From NCBI GenBank assembly GCA_937965695.1, contig CALCKW010000067.1, positions 1 through 53,479 on the forward strand: a stretch of DNA of 53,479 bases, written 5' to 3'. The notes under the pieces were generated by a model. The model searched no databases. It was not told the DNA's origin and worked only from the letters and a program-made list of their open reading frames with translations. The position numbers and the translations under genes are program-made. Shown in pieces: positions 51,366 through 53,479 of this stretch (its first letter is position 1; each line of letters starts with the position of its first letter). The stretch comes from an uncultured Granulosicoccaceae bacterium (GTDB lineage Bacteria > Pseudomonadota > Gammaproteobacteria > CALCKW01).

Positions 51366-52370
51366 TTAGAATAAATAGTCACCGTGAATAGCTTCAAGGT
51401 CCCTGCGCAACTGTGCATTGCAATCAGGAGTATCTTTTGAAGAGGCACTGATGTCACGCCACACATCGCGGTAAACGTCGGCAGTCACGTGCCAGATAGT
51501 GAAATGGTACTGAGGCCAGAAGGAAACGTACCAAGCGCCTGGCCCTCCAGCTGAGACCCACTCGCTGTAATTGATACCGGCGCAGATTGCGTGCTTAGCA
51601 ATGGCTGTGTTCATGGGTCTAACTTTGTCACTCGCTTTGATGTACGCCCAGCCTTCTATCGGGCTGATCTTATGCGTTGGCAGGGTTGTCTTCATCATGT
51701 AGTCCGTAGACTGAGCGCTGACCCCATCACTGTAAGACCCCGTGCCGGACAGCAGAAAGTAACACGCACTGCCCAGTACACACACGGTTGCATCACTACC
51801 GCGTGGGAACGTTTCGTTCTGCCAACCATCTTGAGCCATGGTCTTGTCGTAAGCCAATTTCACATGGAATTCGCATCGCGCCTGCTCGAAATCTTCACCA
51901 CCACTTGGGCACTTGCTAACAATGGTTTCGAGCTGGTAGTTGTCCCGACTCAGTATTGCGACCGTTGGGTAGAAGCTCAGTGCATGTTTGGCTTCTATAG
52001 CGGCTTGGGCCGCGATGTAGTCCGGTGCTCGCTGTACATAACTGTCACGTGGATCAGCTGTTTGAACTTGATTGATCAGTACCGCTGGGTATTTGAAGTC
52101 GGTGCCGTAGAAGGTCAGCAGCGTTGGATTGCTTGGCGCTGTTGGCTCTGGTTCAACGGTGGCTTCGCCTGAATCAGAATCTCCAGATGAGTCTGTGTCT
52201 GTCCCGGCTTGACTGCCCTGATCACCAGAGCTGGTGCCATCACCCGAGCCACTGTTGGTGTCGCCTTGACTGCCGGTGTCACTACTCTCATTAGGTGCTG
52301 TTTGTGTAGATGAATCAGTACAGCCTGTTATCAAAAAGGTTGTCAGACCCAGTGCGAGTAGTAATTTCAT
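51366..52370 (-). CDS. Lipoprotein with acidic Ser/Gly-rich linker, unknown function
   Basis: This 334-residue lipoprotein has a signal peptide with a lipobox ('LTTFLITGCTDSS', lipidated Cys17). A low-complexity, acidic Ser/Gly/Thr/Asp linker (about residues 18-70) leads to a globular domain that starts near 'LLTFYGTDFKYPAVLINQVQTADPRDSYVQRAPDYIAAQ'. The domain has several cysteines ('SKCPSGGEDFEQARCEF', 'ATVCVLGSACYFLLSG', 'HAICAGINYSEW', 'TPDCNAQLRR'), enough for disulfides, which fits an exported location. No named domain was recognised. An AAGGA site precedes the ATG. Confidence 0.8.
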   Translation of the reverse strand: MKLLLALGLTTFLITGCTDSSTQTAPNESSDTGSQGDTNSGSGDGTSSGDQGSQAGTDTDSSGDSDSGEATVEPEPTAPSNPTLLTFYGTDFKYPAVLINQVQTADPRDSYVQRAPDYIAAQAAIEAKHALSFYPTVAILSRDNYQLETIVSKCPSGGEDFEQARCEFHVKLAYDKTMAQDGWQNETFPRGSDATVCVLGSACYFLLSGTGSYSDGVSAQSTDYMMKTTLPTHKISPIEGWAYIKASDKVRPMNTAIAKHAICAGINYSEWVSAGGPGAWYVSFWPQYHFTIWHVTADVYRDVWRDISASSKDTPDCNAQLRRDLEAIHGDYLF

Positions 52371-52576
52371 GCGTTATGTGTCCTTTGTATTGTTCAGAGG
52401 CTTTGTCGCCGTCAACTCAAAACAGCTGTGTGATGCTGCTTAGTTACTTAACGAGTACATTTGCAGTAATTGATGTCATTTGTCTTGGTATTGTACTGTG
52501 GCGGAGCATTCATATTGCCATATGAAATATGGCTGCACACTATACGAATTATAAATTGTTGGAAAGGATTAGAGTA

Positions 52577-52933
52577 ATGTTGAATAAGGTATTTTTGCTA
52601 GTGGCAGCATTGATTTCTGGATGTGCCACGGTCCCGCCACTACAGCAGCAGTGGACACTTGCTGGTGGCAGCAAAGCTGACGCGATAGTTGAGGTGGGTT
52701 ATGAAGCGATTCTTAAAGAAAAGCAAAAGATTGAGGCTTCTGATAGTCAAGCCTTAGAGGAAGCAACCAAAGCTTGTAAACGTTGGGGATACAACACTGC
52801 GACTCCGGCGAGCACGGCCATAATCCCTGGAGTGGCTATTGGCGGTGGAGCTTCTTGTCTTCGTTATAGCACGGGTTTGTGGGGGGCTTACTGTTCGCTC
52901 GCAAAGGCAGGTAAACGATTTCAGTGTTCTTGA
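52577..52933 (+). CDS. YecR-like lipoprotein
   Basis: This 118-residue lipoprotein has a short signal and lipobox ('KVFLLVAALISGCATVPP', lipidated Cys). The pattern of the YecR-like family follows: 'QQWTLAGGSKADAIVEVGYEA', 'ALEEATKACKRWGYNTATPA' and a cysteine pair further on ('GGGASCLRYSTGLWGAYCSLAKAGKRFQC'). E. coli YecR is a lipoprotein in the flagellar regulon, but no flagellar genes are visible here and the function is unknown. The ATG at 52577 starts the signal peptide and is preceded by GGAAAGGA. Confidence 0.78.
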   Translation: MLNKVFLLVAALISGCATVPPLQQQWTLAGGSKADAIVEVGYEAILKEKQKIEASDSQALEEATKACKRWGYNTATPASTAIIPGVAIGGGASCLRYSTGLWGAYCSLAKAGKRFQCS

Positions 52934-52965
52934 GCCTCTGGGTTATCTCGGTCTAAAGGATAAAG

Positions 52966-53479
52966 TGTAGAAGTCTGGATCTGATCTGACAATTGCACTT
53001 GAAAAAGTGAGAGTTACCCGTTTTGATAAAGGTGTCGAATCTTAAATCAAAACAAAAAGGTAACTCTCATGTTGCATACTAACAATCCCATCATTAAACA
53101 CAAAGCAGGTTTGCTCAATCTAGCAGAGGAGCTTGGTAATGTATCCAAAGCCTGCAAGGTGATGGGTGTATCCCGTGACACATTCTATCGCTACCAAGAA
53201 CTGGTTGAAGAAGGCGGTATCGATAGCCTCATCAATAAGAGCCGAAGAACACCGAACACCAAAAACCGGGTCGATGAAGCAACGGAGGCTGCAGTGGTGG
53301 CTTACGCCGTTGATCAGCCTGCTCACGGCCAACATAGAACCAGTAATGAGCTTCGCAAGGCGGGTGTATTCGTCTCAGGCAGCGGTGTTCGTTCGATCTG
53401 GGTTCGCCATAACCTTGAGAATTTCAAAAAGCGCCTAAAAGCGCTAGAAGAAAAGGTGGCGAGCGATGGCATTATTCTC
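52966..53479 (+). mobile_element. IS481-family insertion sequence, left part
   Basis: The segment holds an IS481-type transposase start and about 100 bp of upstream DNA. The left end is placed tentatively at the TGT at 52966, where 'CTGGATCTGATCTGACAATT' (from 52974) looks like a terminal sequence. The right end lies beyond the window, so the inverted repeats and target duplication cannot be checked. Confidence 0.6.
53069..53479 (+). CDS. IS481-family transposase, N-terminal part
   Basis: A frame of 137 codons runs from the ATG at 53069 to the window edge with no stop. It begins 'MLHTNNPIIKHKAGLLNLAE' and has the IS481 N-terminal helix-turn-helix ('NVSKACKVMGVSRDTFYRYQELVEEGGIDSLINKSRRTPNTKNRV'), followed by a second helix-turn-helix-like part ('GQHRTSNELRKAGVFVSGSGVRSIWVRHNLENFKKRLKALEE'), as in these transposases of about 330-350 residues. 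The DDE catalytic core would lie outside the window. The part seen is intact. Confidence 0.9.
   Translation, partial: MLHTNNPIIKHKAGLLNLAEELGNVSKACKVMGVSRDTFYRYQELVEEGGIDSLINKSRRTPNTKNRVDEATEAAVVAYAVDQPAHGQHRTSNELRKAGVFVSGSGVRSIWVRHNLENFKKRLKALEEKVASDGIIL

Overview
The window looks like chromosomal DNA of a heterotrophic Pseudomonadota, most likely a free-living, probably marine gammaproteobacterium. The reasons are TRAP and polyol ABC transporters, a box-type aerobic benzoyl-CoA pathway, a LiuR-like MerR regulator beside a fused isobutyryl-CoA mutase, YceI/cytochrome b561 proteins and many LysR/AraC/TetR regulator-target pairs. The base composition looks intermediate in GC; I did not compute it. 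No phage, conjugation genes, rRNA, tRNA or CRISPR array was seen.

Layout. 1-3.1 kb: the start of a VOC-family protein, an AraC regulator, and a cytochrome b561-YceI fusion behind a secreted YceI protein. 3.6-10.3 kb (minus strand): a complete mannitol/polyol uptake operon in the order binding protein, two permeases, AraC activator, mannitol 2-dehydrogenase and ATPase. A strong hairpin follows the binding-protein gene and a terminator follows the ATPase gene. 10.9-21.1 kb: small independent units, namely a haloacid dehalogenase, two secreted SnoaL-like proteins with a divergent LysR gene, an M14 carboxypeptidase, an Hsp31/HchA-type protein, a quinone-reductase-like MDR enzyme with a divergent LysR gene and a palindromic operator, an MtfA-type peptidase, a PPOX flavoprotein and a divergent ADP-ribosylglycohydrolase homologue.

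21.1-35.7 kb is the metabolic centre. A TRAP transporter, benzoate-CoA ligase, alpha/beta hydrolase, DUF309 protein, BoxC, BoxB, BoxA, a 4-HBT thioesterase, a BoxR/BzdR-type regulator and an unusual crotonase/3-hydroxyacyl-CoA dehydrogenase relative all lie on the plus strand. They can be read as uptake, CoA activation, epoxidation of the aromatic ring, hydrolytic ring cleavage and the start of beta-oxidation. BoxD and a thiolase are not present here. The last enzyme lacks the whole NAD-binding domain and one of the two crotonase glutamates, and is the most unusual protein in the window. 35.7-42 kb holds an agmatinase-family ureohydrolase and a branched-chain acyl-CoA module (3-hydroxyisobutyryl-CoA hydrolase-like protein, MerR regulator, IcmF) with clear dyad operators in front of icmF.

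42-53.5 kb is more plastic. It contains a glycosyltransferase, a soluble REC-histidine kinase, truncated oxidoreductase and dehydratase remnants, hexanucleotide and 14-bp tandem repeats, an ABA4-like membrane protein operon with a divergent TetR gene and paired operators, an alpha/beta hydrolase, an IS30 remnant, several lipoprotein or membrane proteins of unknown function, and the left part of an IS481-family element that runs off the window.
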